A stretch of 64,000 nt of DNA from Ilyonectria destructans (Eukaryota; Ascomycota; Sordariomycetes; Hypocreales; Nectriaceae), in contig JAHEWK010000002.1 in the NCBI GenBank assembly GCA_020740775.1, positions 2,356,001-2,420,000 on the forward strand, written 5' to 3'. The notes beneath the pieces are model-generated. The model was not told the origin of the DNA. It saw nothing but the letters and a program-made list of their open reading frames with translations, and ran no database searches. The position numbers and the translations under genes were made by a program. Positions 1 through 11,392 of the stretch are shown here, piece by piece; position 1 is the stretch's first letter, and every line of letters starts with the position of its first letter.

Positions 1-1510
1 ACACCAACGGTTATGGCAATCCTGCGAGCCGACACAACGCTTGAGGAAGAAATGGAGTAGTAACGTGGCTGGAGGTGGGGAAGAGTCTCAACGACGTATG
101 ATAGTGGTAGGCTTTTCCAAACGGCTCCGGGCGCTACTAGCGAAAGCAGACGGCCGAAAGTAATATGGTTCTTCGCCATGAAGGCAGCATAGCTATTCTT
201 GTCTTTGCCCAGCGACGAGAGCAAACCCGCAGCCTTTTGGTTAGGAGCGAAGCGAGCCAATTGTCCGACAATCTCTCGAGAGACTGGGGCACCGACTTCG
301 AGGTAGTGACGGAAGAGAGCCGAAAGGTTAGTAGGGCTTGGGATCTTGACAGCCTCCCCCTCCTCCAAGGCCTGGAGGAGAAGGGGCTTGTCGGCTCGGT
401 CCTCAAGCGCCATGGCCTTCAGGAGGAGCTGCACTTCGTGGTCTGGGTTGATAGGGTAGACGGCCAAATGGTCTCCGGTTCCGTAGCGGAGCTCAGCGTG
501 GTTGTTGATGTCGAGCTCCATGTGAAAACAGTTTCTGTTGGGAGACGTGTAGAGCTCTTTGGAGCTCTGCACAGTCAAAGGTCGGATGGGCGAGTACGCC
601 TTGAGGACCCTGGCTGGACCATTGCGATGCTCAACCGGCTCACCAAGGTTGAGGTCGATGAGTGTGAGGGATTCGTCCTCAACAATCTTGATACTGGGGG
701 TGTATGGAATATCTTGCTCCTTGAAACCGAGCTGCCCTAGGAAGATGTCGTAAAGGTCGTCCTTCCATGCGAGGAAATCTTCTTCGGTGCCACCGTTGGC
801 ATCATTGGCTTTGCCAACGGGCATTAATCGCTGAGCGCCCGCCTTGTCAAGTGCCTCAGTAACAACATCGACCACTCGATTGTAATATCTGTAGCTGGTG
901 TTTCCCAGACCAAAGGCCATGTAGCGCAGATGGGGGAGTTTGATGTCAAAGGGGCGCTTGTGAAGCCATTCCCAAAGCCCCGCGGTGTTGTCGCTAGGGT
1001 CACCCTCACCATAAGTGGAGATGATGAAAATGGCGAGCTTGGTTTGGGGTATGAGTGCAATGGTTTCTGGGTCATAATCGCACAGATCTGCACACAATGT
1101 CTGCAGGCCAAAACGGAGGTGGCACTCTTTGGCTAGTCGGCCTGCAAGAGTCTCGCTGGTTCCGGATTGAGATCCCCAGAAAATGACAACATCTTTGCCC
1201 TGATGCCAGAGTATTAGTAGAATGATCTGGATAGACTTTGACTATTTTGCTATATGAGACTTACAGACTCCTCGAGCTTCTGGGCAATGTTGCGAGTTGC
1301 CTTGGCGCCAGCACCAGCTCCGCCTCTGGCTTCCATTCGCTGGTACCAAATGTGGTCATAGGGATCGGGTTTGTTCCAAGCAACGCCATTCAGCATATAA
1401 GCCACAGAGGCAACGCCAACAGCTGCCAGAGCAACAACATCAGCCGCTGTCTGGGGAGGTCCCAGCTGGACCAGCTTGGAAAAGGTATCCGTGGTAAAAA
1501 CGTCGGCCAT
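1..1510 (-). CDS. NADPH-cytochrome P450 reductase, N-terminal part (cut by window edge)
   Basis: This flavoprotein passes electrons from NADPH through FAD and FMN to microsomal P450s. Exon 1 runs 1510-1265 and encodes 82 codons with a hydrophobic ER anchor at about residues 22-42. The intron is 1264-1200 (GTAAGT..CAG, CTAAT branch). Exon 2 runs from 1199 past the window start with no stop. Visible landmarks are the FMN-binding SQSGTSE at about residue 92, the STYGEGDPSDN region and the FAD-binding PRYYSISSSS near residue 461. The NADPH-binding C-terminus lies outside the window. It is head-to-head with the P450 at 2405, which suggests a dedicated or co-regulated redox partner. Fungi often carry several reductase paralogues and I cannot tell which one this is. 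Confidence 0.95.
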
Positions 1511-2404
1511 GGCTGCGAAGAAGGCGGGATTAGAGCCGCAAAAGAAGTTGGTAGACTGCTGATGTCTGGGTTAGGAAACCTGTAGATGAGGGCCCTGGAG
1601 CCTTGATATTCATCTCTGGTCTTGCGCAACGAGACCTAGTCCCGATATCTACAACACCCCCACGAGCAAGACCGGATCCGAAGATGGAAAGGCTCTCCGT
1701 CTGCTTAGCATGTCAGCCGAACTCGGTTGGCTGCGGACAATCTAGATCTTCGACAGGTCAAATACGCCTCCTCGGCCTCGCTAGTGACCGGGGTTGATCA
1801 ATCGGCCGATATTGCCTCCTTGGAGCGTCTCTAATGGGACATTGCCTCATCTGGGTGTCCAGAAGAGGAAATTTCCTAAATGAGACAGGCGGCAGCCCAA
1901 AACCCGTCATGGCTGCCAATCGCGCACGCCGTGAGGCGAACTAGCATGGCACTTGATGCAAGATCTGTGGGGTAACGCGGGGGACGGGGGCGACTGTGGA
2001 GGTAAGTTGTTGTCTGGACGCCGCCACGAGGATTCTCCTCATCGGCTTTGGCGAGCTTTGCTACTTTGTCTATGGTGGCTGTCACATCGTCAAGCCAGCT
2101 GACCACCTGCTCCCAATTAGTGGATCTGATGTCGCCTTGGATAATTGCCCAATGTGACGGTGACTCTGTTTTGGGAACTCTACTACTTTTCCCAAATGGG
2201 CTTCATTGCATCTTCGCCATGCTAGTGGCAGCTGATGCTGCAGTGAGGGACCCTCCGTTATCGTCATCTCTTTTCTCCCGCAACTCGTCGTCTTCACAGT
2301 CCCATTGATTGTAAACTGCTGAGAGGCGAGAATATAATTAACACCTCTCAGCCATCGTTCTTCTTCCCTTCATCGGCAACTTCTCTCATCACACTCTACC
2401 CAGC
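1511..2404. promoter_or_regulatory. Shared divergent promoter, reductase/P450
   Basis: This 894-bp spacer lies between two divergently transcribed start codons. On the P450 side there is an AT-rich TATA-like stretch (AATATAATTAA, about 2331-2341) followed by a CT-rich leader from about 2350 to the ATG. I see no gene here; the short open frames have no recognisable content. Confidence 0.5.
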
Positions 2405-3985
2405 ATGTACGCAGAAATCGTTGCTGTTGTCACGGCCTCAGCTCTTATTGGCTACTTTATCCTTTACCCTGTGTTGGTTTACCTTCGCGATGCCAAAGGC
2501 CTTCGAAGATACCCTAGCTTCCACCCCCTGGCGGGTATCACCAATCTGCCCTTTATGGGCGAGGCGGCGAAGGGGTTCAGGTCCAAGACTCTCTATGAGA
2601 TGCACAAGACACATCCTGTGATCCGTACCGGTCCAAACTCGCTCTCGTATGGCTCTCTCGATGCCATCAAGGACATCTACGGCCACGGCACCAAATGCAC
2701 CAAGGGCGAATTTTACGAGACCTTGAGTGGAACCCACTTCCATCTTGCCGATGTTGTGGATAAGTTTGATCACCAACGGAAGCGCCGCGCTCTGTCTGCT
2801 GCCTACGCCCTCAAGAATTTGGAAAACTGGGAGTTCAAGGTTGCCGACAAGACCGAGCGCTTCATCAAGGCTGCCGATGGCCACTGCACCCTACCTCTCA
2901 AGAAGGGCTTCCGCCCCGATGCCGCCGACCTAACGTTCGACTACCGTGCCTTCTCCAACTACTTCACGCTCGATGCTATTGCGGATATCGGTCTCAGCGA
3001 ACGACTAGGTTTCCTTGACCAAGGCCACGATCTTGTTAAAGCCGAGCGGATGGACGGCACCATTCACTACGTCAACTACCGCGAATGCCTCCACGCTACT
3101 GCCCGCGCCCAGTCAATCCTTGCCTGGTCTGAGAAATGGTACAACTTCAGTGTTGAACTCTCCAAGCTCATTTCGCCAGACTTCCGGAAGTGGTGGAAGC
3201 TGAATGAGGGCTGGAACGACATCGTCTACCACCGTGCAACCCAGCGACTCAAGCGATATGAGGCTGGCGAGAAACTCCCCGACTTCTTCCAAGCCATCAT
3301 GGATCACAACGATGCCAACGATACTGGAGTTGAGTGGGGAGAGGTTGTTGCCGAGGTCTCCATCATGATGAACGCTGGCTCCGACACCACTGCTATTGCC
3401 ATGAACAACGTTGTCTTCTGGTTGCTTAAGAACCCCGCCTGCTTGGCTAGGCTTCGCGAAGAAGTTGATGCTGTCCTTGATGCTGACGAGATTATCGCTC
3501 CCTATGACAAGGTCAAGCATCTTCCCTATCTACGTGCTTGTCTGGATGAGTCGCTGCGCATTACTCCTCCAACCACCTTCGGTCTACCCCGTCGTACCCC
3601 CGCTGAGGGTGCCAACATTCTCGGCGACTTCATCCCCGGTGACACCACCGTTGCCATCTCCGCCTACATCGCCCACCGAGACCCCAAGATCTTCCCCGAC
3701 CCCGAGTCATACATCCCTGACCGATGGCTCGGCGAGAAGGGCAAAGACCTCCAACCATACTTCATCAGCTTCAGCGCCGGTGCACGTGGCTGTATTGGCC
3801 GCAACATCAGTTATCTAGAGCAGACAGTCTTGTTGGCCAGTGTCGTTCACAGATATGAACTTGCCCTGCCGTATCCAGAGTGGGAGCCCGAGAGACGGGA
3901 GGCGATGAATCTTGCACCGGGCCCTATGCCGCTGAGACTTTGGCGACGAGACCTCGGCATTTCCGAGTTTAACGAAAAAGTGTGA
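2405..3985 (+). CDS. Cytochrome P450 monooxygenase (microsomal, benzoate 4-monooxygenase-like)
   Basis: An intronless 526-residue P450. An N-terminal membrane anchor occupies about residues 5-27. The I-helix oxygen-binding motif AGSDTT is at about 323-328, the K-helix ESLR at about 382-385, and the heme-binding loop FSAGARGCIGRN at about 456-467 with the thiolate cysteine near 463. All core motifs are intact, so it should be active. The segment around residues 92-130 (GHGTKCTKGEFYETL, then HQRKRRALSAAYAL) resembles CYP53/CYP65-clan enzymes often annotated as benzoate 4-monooxygenase or pisatin-demethylase-like. The substrate cannot be read from sequence. Pairing with the reductase at 1-1510 suggests co-expression. 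A phylogenetic placement would be needed to name the CYP family. Confidence 0.93.
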   Translation: MYAEIVAVVTASALIGYFILYPVLVYLRDAKGLRRYPSFHPLAGITNLPFMGEAAKGFRSKTLYEMHKTHPVIRTGPNSLSYGSLDAIKDIYGHGTKCTKGEFYETLSGTHFHLADVVDKFDHQRKRRALSAAYALKNLENWEFKVADKTERFIKAADGHCTLPLKKGFRPDAADLTFDYRAFSNYFTLDAIADIGLSERLGFLDQGHDLVKAERMDGTIHYVNYRECLHATARAQSILAWSEKWYNFSVELSKLISPDFRKWWKLNEGWNDIVYHRATQRLKRYEAGEKLPDFFQAIMDHNDANDTGVEWGEVVAEVSIMMNAGSDTTAIAMNNVVFWLLKNPACLARLREEVDAVLDADEIIAPYDKVKHLPYLRACLDESLRITPPTTFGLPRRTPAEGANILGDFIPGDTTVAISAYIAHRDPKIFPDPESYIPDRWLGEKGKDLQPYFISFSAGARGCIGRNISYLEQTVLLASVVHRYELALPYPEWEPERREAMNLAPGPMPLRLWRRDLGISEFNEKV

Positions 3986-4953
3986 TTGAAAAGTTGGATG
4001 AGGATATGATTTTGTGGGGATTTAGTTGATGAGGGAGACTGTAATCATGGTGTTATCGTTGAGAAAGTATTGTCACAGCCCAAGAGTGTCTATGTTTAGA
4101 GAGAATTGGAAAATATTATAACTACCAAGTGCTGGTAGGATAGGGATAGGTTAAGAATCACTATTTGAGACCTTGGATGTTCTGCCTGTTGATGAACTTC
4201 GTAGAATTAAGGTAAAATTATACCTACTTTAGAGGTGTCTTTACTGGATAAGCTTGTACCATACTTGTCCCGAAAGTAGCCTGGACCTCCCTCCTCCCGT
4301 AATGGATATTCCAACTGCCTCTAGAGCCTACCCTATAGATCCTAAATAAAACTATTAGGGTTGTGTCTTGCCTCATGAAGCATCATTGGCAGTGCTGACC
4401 CGGACCTAGATCGACCTGATAGCCCGTGACGAGATTACTGTATTTTATGGCAGGCTTAGGAGGCCTTAATTGCCATTCACGCAGCCTCCCTGCGTTGGTG
4501 AAATCGGTCGACCTTCGCATTCAGCTAGTGCTTAAAAGGGGCGATAGCAACTTCAGGGCACACTTGGACCATGTTGATCACTTAGAAATTACCACCCATG
4601 TATGACCAGAGAAGTAGGAATAATACTGTAACGCCGGGACAATAGATTCGAGAGTGACGTAAATTCATCACCGGCCAATCTGACTTGTACGCCCGCTCGC
4701 TCCGAAATGCATCCTTTGCGCCATCATGCCACCCACAACTCCAAAGGGTTTGTCAATAATAATGGTAACGTATTTAATTTGTGATTTGAGACCTATGCTA
4801 TCGAGCTGCTTGCGTGTTGCTGTTCAACATGCGCGATATAGACATGGACGGATTTGGCGATTCCGACCACCCCCAAGCTCCCCTCAAATACTCTTGACTG
4901 ACGAATAGTTAGCCGCCCGATCCTATTTTGTATCTTGGAGGTTGAGCTCCAAC
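3986..4953. other. Convergent intergenic spacer
   Basis: About 970 bp between the 3' ends of the P450 and the zinc-cluster regulator. It must hold both 3' UTRs and polyadenylation signals. I see no supported gene or repeat. Confidence 0.5.
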
Positions 4954-7280
4954 TCACGTGGAGCCAGTGGGCCAGGCGTATTGTGTATCAATCTTTACGA
5001 GGATGTTATACAGTGCCTCTTGGTCTTGCGAGTCCGTGAAACGATCGCCAGCCATGGTTATTGCGAGACACACGTATCTGCAACATTGGAGTCAGGAACA
5101 TTTCAATAGATAAAGGAAATATTTGGGCCATACGCATAAGATGTAATGGTACGCGGGTTTGACTGCGATGGTATCTGTCAGCGTGCGCCAGCTTCGAGGT
5201 AGGACAAGGAACCTTTACCTCAGCAACTCCGCAAACCATGCGGACGTTCTTCTTAATTTCTTCATTTGTAGCTCTAAATGCGATTGCCTGGCCTGGGCCT
5301 AACCTTGGAGTTTTGGGGTTATGAGCGGCAAGGAGAACCTGGATAAGGTAGTAGTGCAATACGCCCGTAACAACGGCATCGTTAAGATAGGTGACCTCTG
5401 GGAATATGCCATTGCCCTGCTCGTTGATGTACATGGGATGAAAGAACCATGGCCTTTCAATCCACCACCGATCTTGAGACTTTCGCAGTTTTTCCCAGGT
5501 GTTCACGCTGTGTTCCTCCGCGCCGTAGCAGTAACGTAGGCAAGCGGCGCAGTGGAGAATGGTTAAGTTTGCAAAACTGCAGCCATTCTCGTCTGGGACA
5601 ACAAGACGAGAAATGCTCTCCAGATCAAAATTGGGGTGAACAGGGCGAGTTTGGATGAAAGCCATGTGGATCTCCTGTCTGAGAGCCACCCAGAACGCAG
5701 CCCTACGGAGACTGGCAAATTCGCTCAACTTGTCTTGTGCTGCAATAAAGACTCGTGTGCCCATGAGATGTGACTCGGATGAAGTGGTAGAGGACATGAT
5801 GGGGACGTCTAACTCCTCCATGTAGCGGAGTATGACGATGGCTGTCAGGAGATTTTCGTCCATGATAGCGGCTGAACTGGAGAGAGCAGGGATGAGGACG
5901 TCGAGACACTTTTGATGATATCGATCTCCTACTAAGCCATCAAAGCCACTGATCCTGGTCAGGCGCTTAGCCGAGGCAGCAAGCACGGCATTCATGAGTG
6001 GAGGGCACATGACTGCTCGGCGAGGGACAACCGTAGCGAAGTGTCGGTCGCTGTCGCATAGGTCGAAAAGAGGGGCCAATTTGTCAACAAACGTTTGAAA
6101 CAGCATGGCCTCGATGGGATCTTCGAGTGGCCATCTTGGAGATTCAATATAGATTCCAGATATTGCTTCAGCAACACAATCTCCGAGGGGGGAGTGTTTT
6201 GCTGGCTGCGGACTGTCCAACTCGGAGATAGTAGCGTCGCCGGGGAGAGCGAAAGGAAAGCTTTGGCTGAACGGCGAGTCTTTGTAACCACCAAAAACAC
6301 CAATTTCTTCTGGGATACCCTGAGAACTGCCACTTGGTGTGCGACTCTGAGCGGGGTCTGATCTCGGGGTATCTCTCCAAGACGTAACCGCGGAGTGGCT
6401 GAGGGCGCGTTTCTTGTGGGGACGACCGCTGTCCACAATAAATGACGAGGATGTTTCCAGGTCGCCTCTGTCTGGCTCAGAGGATGAATTTTCATTTAGA
6501 ATCGGCGGGGAAGGTTGTGGCGGAGATGAATGCTGGCTTCCTGCCTCAATGTCAATTGGTATGTTACGATCACCAAGAGCATTAAAATTGCTAGTTCCGG
6601 TACCGGAGTCGTGGATGTTGATGACGTCTGGTGTCTCATCGACAAAACTCAAGGCCCTGTTAGTCTTTACCCAGGGCTGATCTTGGGCGAACTGAAAGTC
6701 GCGTTTAGCAGTCTCCAACGCCTTCCCAGATCGAATACTGTAAAGAGGTCAGGGCAACTGTGGGCCGCCAGTGACATGGACATTTTGGGAAATGACCAAC
6801 CTTGGATTCAGCCCATGACGGAACCGTACGCTGTAGCCGCGAACACAGTCTGAGTCGCTCTTACGGCAGTTTGTGCATGTAGGACGGTCGGTATCGCCTG
6901 TCTCGGCAGCAGTCAGTAAGCCAGTGCAACACGAGTGAGAGTACCATGTGGTCTGGCAATAGCTGACCCGGGCGACTCTGATTAGGAAATTGCGAGGGCC
7001 CTACATTTCAAGTGTCTAGATCGAGACCACCAAAGAGATCAAAGTCAGACCAGAAAGTCTTGGAGAGGCGCCGAGTCTTCGGGGACAAGACCGATGGACA
7101 AGACTGCCTCGGCCAGTGAGCCGGAACTAGAACTCACCTCTGCTTGCAAATCTGCGGCGGCCAAGAGAAATCATCAGAATGCATTCCACAGACCTAGAAC
7201 GGGAAATATTGAAGAGGAGTGGGCCTACTGACCATACAGGGGTTCAACGGCTTCGATGTCGATGTCGTCGTCGTCTGCAT
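4954..7280 (-). CDS. Zn2Cys6 transcription factor with split zinc cluster
   Basis: Nuclear DNA-binding regulator, 617 residues in my seven-exon model: 7280-7233, 7151-7138 (14 nt), 7015-7005 (11 nt), 6897-6801, 6737-5219, 5174-5134 and 5077-4954. The exons sum to 1854 nt and close in frame. The joined N-terminus carries a complete C-x2-C-x6-C-x6-C-x2-C-x6-C cluster (PCMICKQRHLKC then DTDRPTCTNCRKSDSDC), coded over four exons. Residues of about 230-300 (WPLEDPIEAMLFQTFVDKL, then HFATVVPRRA) and the C-terminal AGDRFTD and AWPTGST are typical of the Fungal_trans_2 family (ARCA-like). Introns 2 and 3 have CTGAC branch sites. It is divergent from the inositol transporter (971 bp between starts), so it may regulate that module; this is inference. 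The first three exon boundaries are the least certain part. Confidence 0.88.
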
Positions 7281-8251
7281 GGTGGAGGCAGGGGTGTCAG
7301 GCAGGCGTCATGCCATGTAGTAGAGCACTATAGCAGGGAGACCAGGGCGTTGGAGACTGGGGACTGGAAGCTGGAGACTGGAGGCGAACGCTTCCCCAGA
7401 TTCTGAGCTGGGCGAGGAGGACGGTGATGATGTTGACGGGAGAGGGAAGAAATGGAGAGCGTCTGAATCGGGAAGTTACCTCTTCGAGTCGGTTTTGGAA
7501 GGAGCAACCCCGCAATGCCAGCAGGCGACGGACCCCACCACCCGCTAGCGATAACAGCCCTTAGCGGCCTCTCCGCGGCCTCTCCCCTTCCCCACGGGGC
7601 TCTCCAGCCCGGGGAAGCGCTGTTTAGTGGTTCTGGGGGCGGGCCTGCGGGTGATGCAAGGCCTGGAACCTTCTCCCCGGGCCAATTAATCGCCACGGAA
7701 TGACTCCAAATGCAGGGTAAGCGTGGCTTCAGCCTCGGTGCTCGAACTTTGGCATCGCACCACGCGAGCGAGATTGGGGAAGAACACGAGTAATGCGTCG
7801 CCATGTCCCAAAGGCGATCCTGGGCACACTCGCTCGCCCCTTTCCCTTCAGCAATCATGTCCCTAGATGGCCTCCTCCAGCCCAGGTTCCCCTCATCCAT
7901 CACACGGCCTTGTCCCTGTACCTGTAGTGGCTGGTTCTATTCTGCGAGATCAGCGCTAAACTGCCTCGCTCGGCTGGAACCCGATACTCGTTGCCCTGCA
8001 CCCCCAACGGTCCAGCTCTCGCGCTCAGCTCATCTGTTCCAGAGGGACGTGCTTCAACCGTCGATAAACTTATAAGGGCAGCCTTGGAACGTCGATCCCG
8101 GGCTTCCTCTGCACCAGCATCCTTCTGCTTCTCGCAGCGTTATCACTTCTCCTCTATCCTCCACCAGTTCCTGCACTCCACCTGCAACTCCACGCCTGCA
8201 AAGGGCAATTGCTTTCACCCAACATCTTCTTGTCATCTTCAAGCCGTCATC
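7281..8251. promoter_or_regulatory. Divergent promoter, regulator/inositol transporter
   Basis: A 971-bp spacer between two divergent start codons. For the transporter, a TATA-like element (TATAAG) sits at 8071-8076, about 180 nt before its ATG. A short purine-rich run at about 7350-7386 repeats GGAGACTGG and GGACTGG units. The 5' leader is CT-rich. No gene is supported here. Confidence 0.5.
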
Positions 8252-9887
8252 ATGGCCAAGGAAGACTTCAAGGACGATATCAAGCACCTCGAAGATCCCA
8301 CTGGTGTGGGCTCTTCTGAGGAAATCAGCTTGGATGAGCTCGACTCCATTGAGAAAACCGAGACTGGCAGGTACTCATGGCTTGTTTCCATCACTGCCGC
8401 CATTGGCGGTATGCTGTTCGGTTACGACACCGGCATCATCAGTGCCGTTCTCATCTATATCAACGACGACCTCGGCAAACACCTCTCCTCGCAAGAGCGT
8501 GAACTCATCACTTCCATCACCTCTGGCGGTGCCTTCATTGGCGCCATCTTTGCTGGCGCTACTGCAGATCGATATGGCCGGAAAGTCGCCATCTATGTCG
8601 GATGTGTGCTCTTCACTCTTGGTGCCATCATCCAAGCTGCTTCCTTTTCGCTCGCTCAGATGACTGTTGGTCGTCTCGTTGTGGGCTTCGGCGTCGGCAG
8701 CGCTGCCATGATTATTCCACTGTAAGTTCTTCAACCAACCATCCCTTGACTGGCCAGCACTAAGATGCAATAGGTACATTGCCGAAGTATCCCCTGCGAA
8801 GTACCGTGGCCGTATGATTGGTCTCGATAACATGTCTATTACCGGTGGCCAGCTCGTGAGCTACGGAATTGGGGCTGGCTTTGCCCATGTCACCGGTGGT
8901 TGGAGATACATGGTCGGCGGAGGTGCGCTACCCGCCCTCATCCTCGCCGGTCTTCTTCCGTTCTGCCCCGAATCTCCTCGACAGCTTGTATACCACGGCA
9001 AGATGAAGGAGGCCGCCGATGTCATCCGAAAAATCTTCCCCAACGGTACCGAGGAGCAGGTCCAGAACAAGGTCAAGCACATTACCCACCATGTAGAGCA
9101 GGCCAAGGCCCTGAATGCCGGCAAGTCTCAGTGGTGGGTGCTCAAGCAGCTCTACGTTATTGGTGCCAACTTCCGCGCTTTGGTGGCGGCCTGTGGCTTG
9201 ATGGCCATCTCCCAGCTCACCGGTTTCAATGCCCTCATGTACTATTCGCCAGTCATCTTCTCTCTTGTTGGATTTTCCAATCCCGTGGCCGTGGGAACCG
9301 TCATTGCGGGCACCAACTTCATCTTCACCTTTGTCAACCTCCTGCTCGTCGATCGTGCTGGACGCCGCAGAATCTTGCTTTGCACTGTTCAATTCATGAG
9401 CTTGGCTCTGGTCATCGCTGCCATCTGCTTTAAGTGGATTCCCATCAACCATGACCTCAGCCTGGCCGATGATGCCAAGGTTGGATGGCCTGCCATTGTT
9501 GTTTTGATCAGCATGGTCTTTTTCGTGGGCTTCTACTCTTCAGGTATCGGCAACACTGCTTGGCTTTCGTCCGAGTTCTTCCCCATGGAGGTCCGAGCCA
9601 TGGGCACAATGATGCTGACTCTGTCGTGCTGGGGATCCAACATTATCGTCTCTTCCACGTTCCTGACGCAGATGGAGAACATGACCCCCTCTGGAACTTT
9701 CGGCTTCTATGCCGCAATCTGCATGATGGGCTACGTCTGCATCTACTTTTGCTACCCGGAGGTTAAGGGAATGACTCTAGAGGATATTCGAGAGGTTTTC
9801 CAGCACGGTTTTGGTGTCCAGAGGGCGAGGGAGATGCAGAAGGAGATGAAGCTGGCCCGCGCGTCGGACGCAGCCTCTAAGGCCTGA
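8252..9887 (+). CDS. Myo-inositol transporter, ITR1 type (MFS sugar porter)
   Basis: Plasma-membrane proton/myo-inositol symporter of the MFS sugar-porter family. Exons are 8252-8721 and 8774-9887 (intron 52 nt), giving 527 residues. It has the expected 12-helix pattern: FGYDTGIISAV in helix 1, ADRYGRK after helix 2, the YIAEVSPAKYRGRM motif across the splice junction, SPRQLVYHGK before the central loop, and DRAGRR in the second half. The blocks ITGGQLVSYGIGAGF, LTGFNALMYYSP, FPMEVRAMGT and the tail FCYPEVKGMTLEDIREVF closely follow yeast Itr1 rather than hexose transporters. The next gene on the same strand is an inositol-dehydrogenase-like enzyme, which supports the substrate. A related polyol remains possible. 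Confidence 0.92.
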
Positions 9888-11392
9888 GGGAAGGTTGTCG
9901 GTTTATCACAGAGCAGGACGTTGTTAGAATTCCCTATAAATCTGTTAAACCCATAGTCTATTTCAATTGAACCTTCATTCCATGCAGTATGGCTTGATTC
10001 TCCATTGCAGTGTTGATATGGTCATAGTCATGGCGAGCAAGGAGTGATGATGCGAGTCAAGATGTGGAGAGTAAAAGGAGATACGAATTTTTTTTCGGAG
10101 GAAGATGTGAAGAATCTTCAAGTAGAGGGCATATAATAGAATCGTACGACAGTGGTGGAGACATGGGATGCTGCTGTGGAACTCTAGGTCATTTCGTAAC
10201 GCATAGATAGGAAGGCTTACTCTAGTCGTTCGAGTGTCGAAGGATGGTTGATGAAACCTTGCTTATCGATAGTGAGACAGACAAATACAGCTGCACGGAG
10301 TTCTTTGCGACAAATTGGAGTGAAGAAGCACACATGACCGATATTAGCCATTCGTGAGGAGTGATTGTTCTCCAGGCCACTTTCGTCGGAGTAGACAGTA
10401 TCTCGACACAGGGACATCTCCGCACAACAGAATTGGGAAACTACCGAATGAGGAGAACAAACGGAGCCCAAGGCACGTTACTAAACAAGAGAGTCGAGTC
10501 GAGATCCCAGAGCAAACACATGGGGCTCGCAACCGTGGCTTTGGCGGCATCGGGCTAACGTATCAGCCCCCCCGGCCTCCCCTCCATCGCTGACGTCGCC
10601 TAACCGCCTATCGTCCAAACCCCAGCCATTCCCTACCTCGCTGACATCCCCGGCCGGCCGTACTTTCCCAATCACGGCCTGTGGATTTCCTTTCGTCAGG
10701 GCCGCGAGGCCCGAGTCATGGGGAGATGGGGAGACGGGGAAAGCTGCGGAGGAGACAAACCCTTGCGGGGTGGACACGGCGCGCTAGCAAATGTGTGGGG
10801 CCGTGTAGAAATTGCCTAATTCGGAGATGTGCACTCGGGGGCACCTACTCAGCGCGGCCAGGGCCCACTATCACCGGCTGCGTCGCCGACCAATCTCGAG
10901 CCAGTCGAGCACTGCTCGCAACGCCAGTGTCGAGATGCTGAGATCGGATTCTCCATCCCGCAGTGCCAATTCATCCCGCTGACCTTGTCGATTGGCTGGA
11001 ACTCGCCCCGAACCCGGGGGGTGCTGCCGATCTTGTGACGGCCGCCACAGCCACTGCGGGCGACACATGCGACACCGCTTTGGCGCCGTGCTGAGAGTTG
11101 AGAGCTGGGAAACACCGGTCCCACGCGTTTGCCGTGGGGGAGCGAGCTCTCCGAAAGCCGGTTCTCGAGGTATAAGATTCTGGAGCTCGCTCACGATGGA
11201 TTCCTCAGACTCTTGGTTCTCTAGGCACTCAATTGGTTCAGTTCTCTCATCCTCTGCTTTTAGCCCAATTCTTGTCTCAGTCCCGAAACTGCGCTCCTAG
11301 CCGAACTAGCATCAAGCCCGCAACCAAACTCAACTTTATTATTCTCTTCGCCGCTTTATTTTTTTCTCCAATCCTCCTCCTCACAATTCACA
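9888..11392. promoter_or_regulatory. Spacer with promoter of inositol dehydrogenase
   Basis: About 1.5 kb. It holds the transporter 3' UTR at its start. The part at 10560-11170 is GC-rich. A TATA-like TATAAG lies at 11171-11176, about 220 nt before the next ATG, followed by a CT-rich leader. Open frames here are short and unrecognised. Confidence 0.45.
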
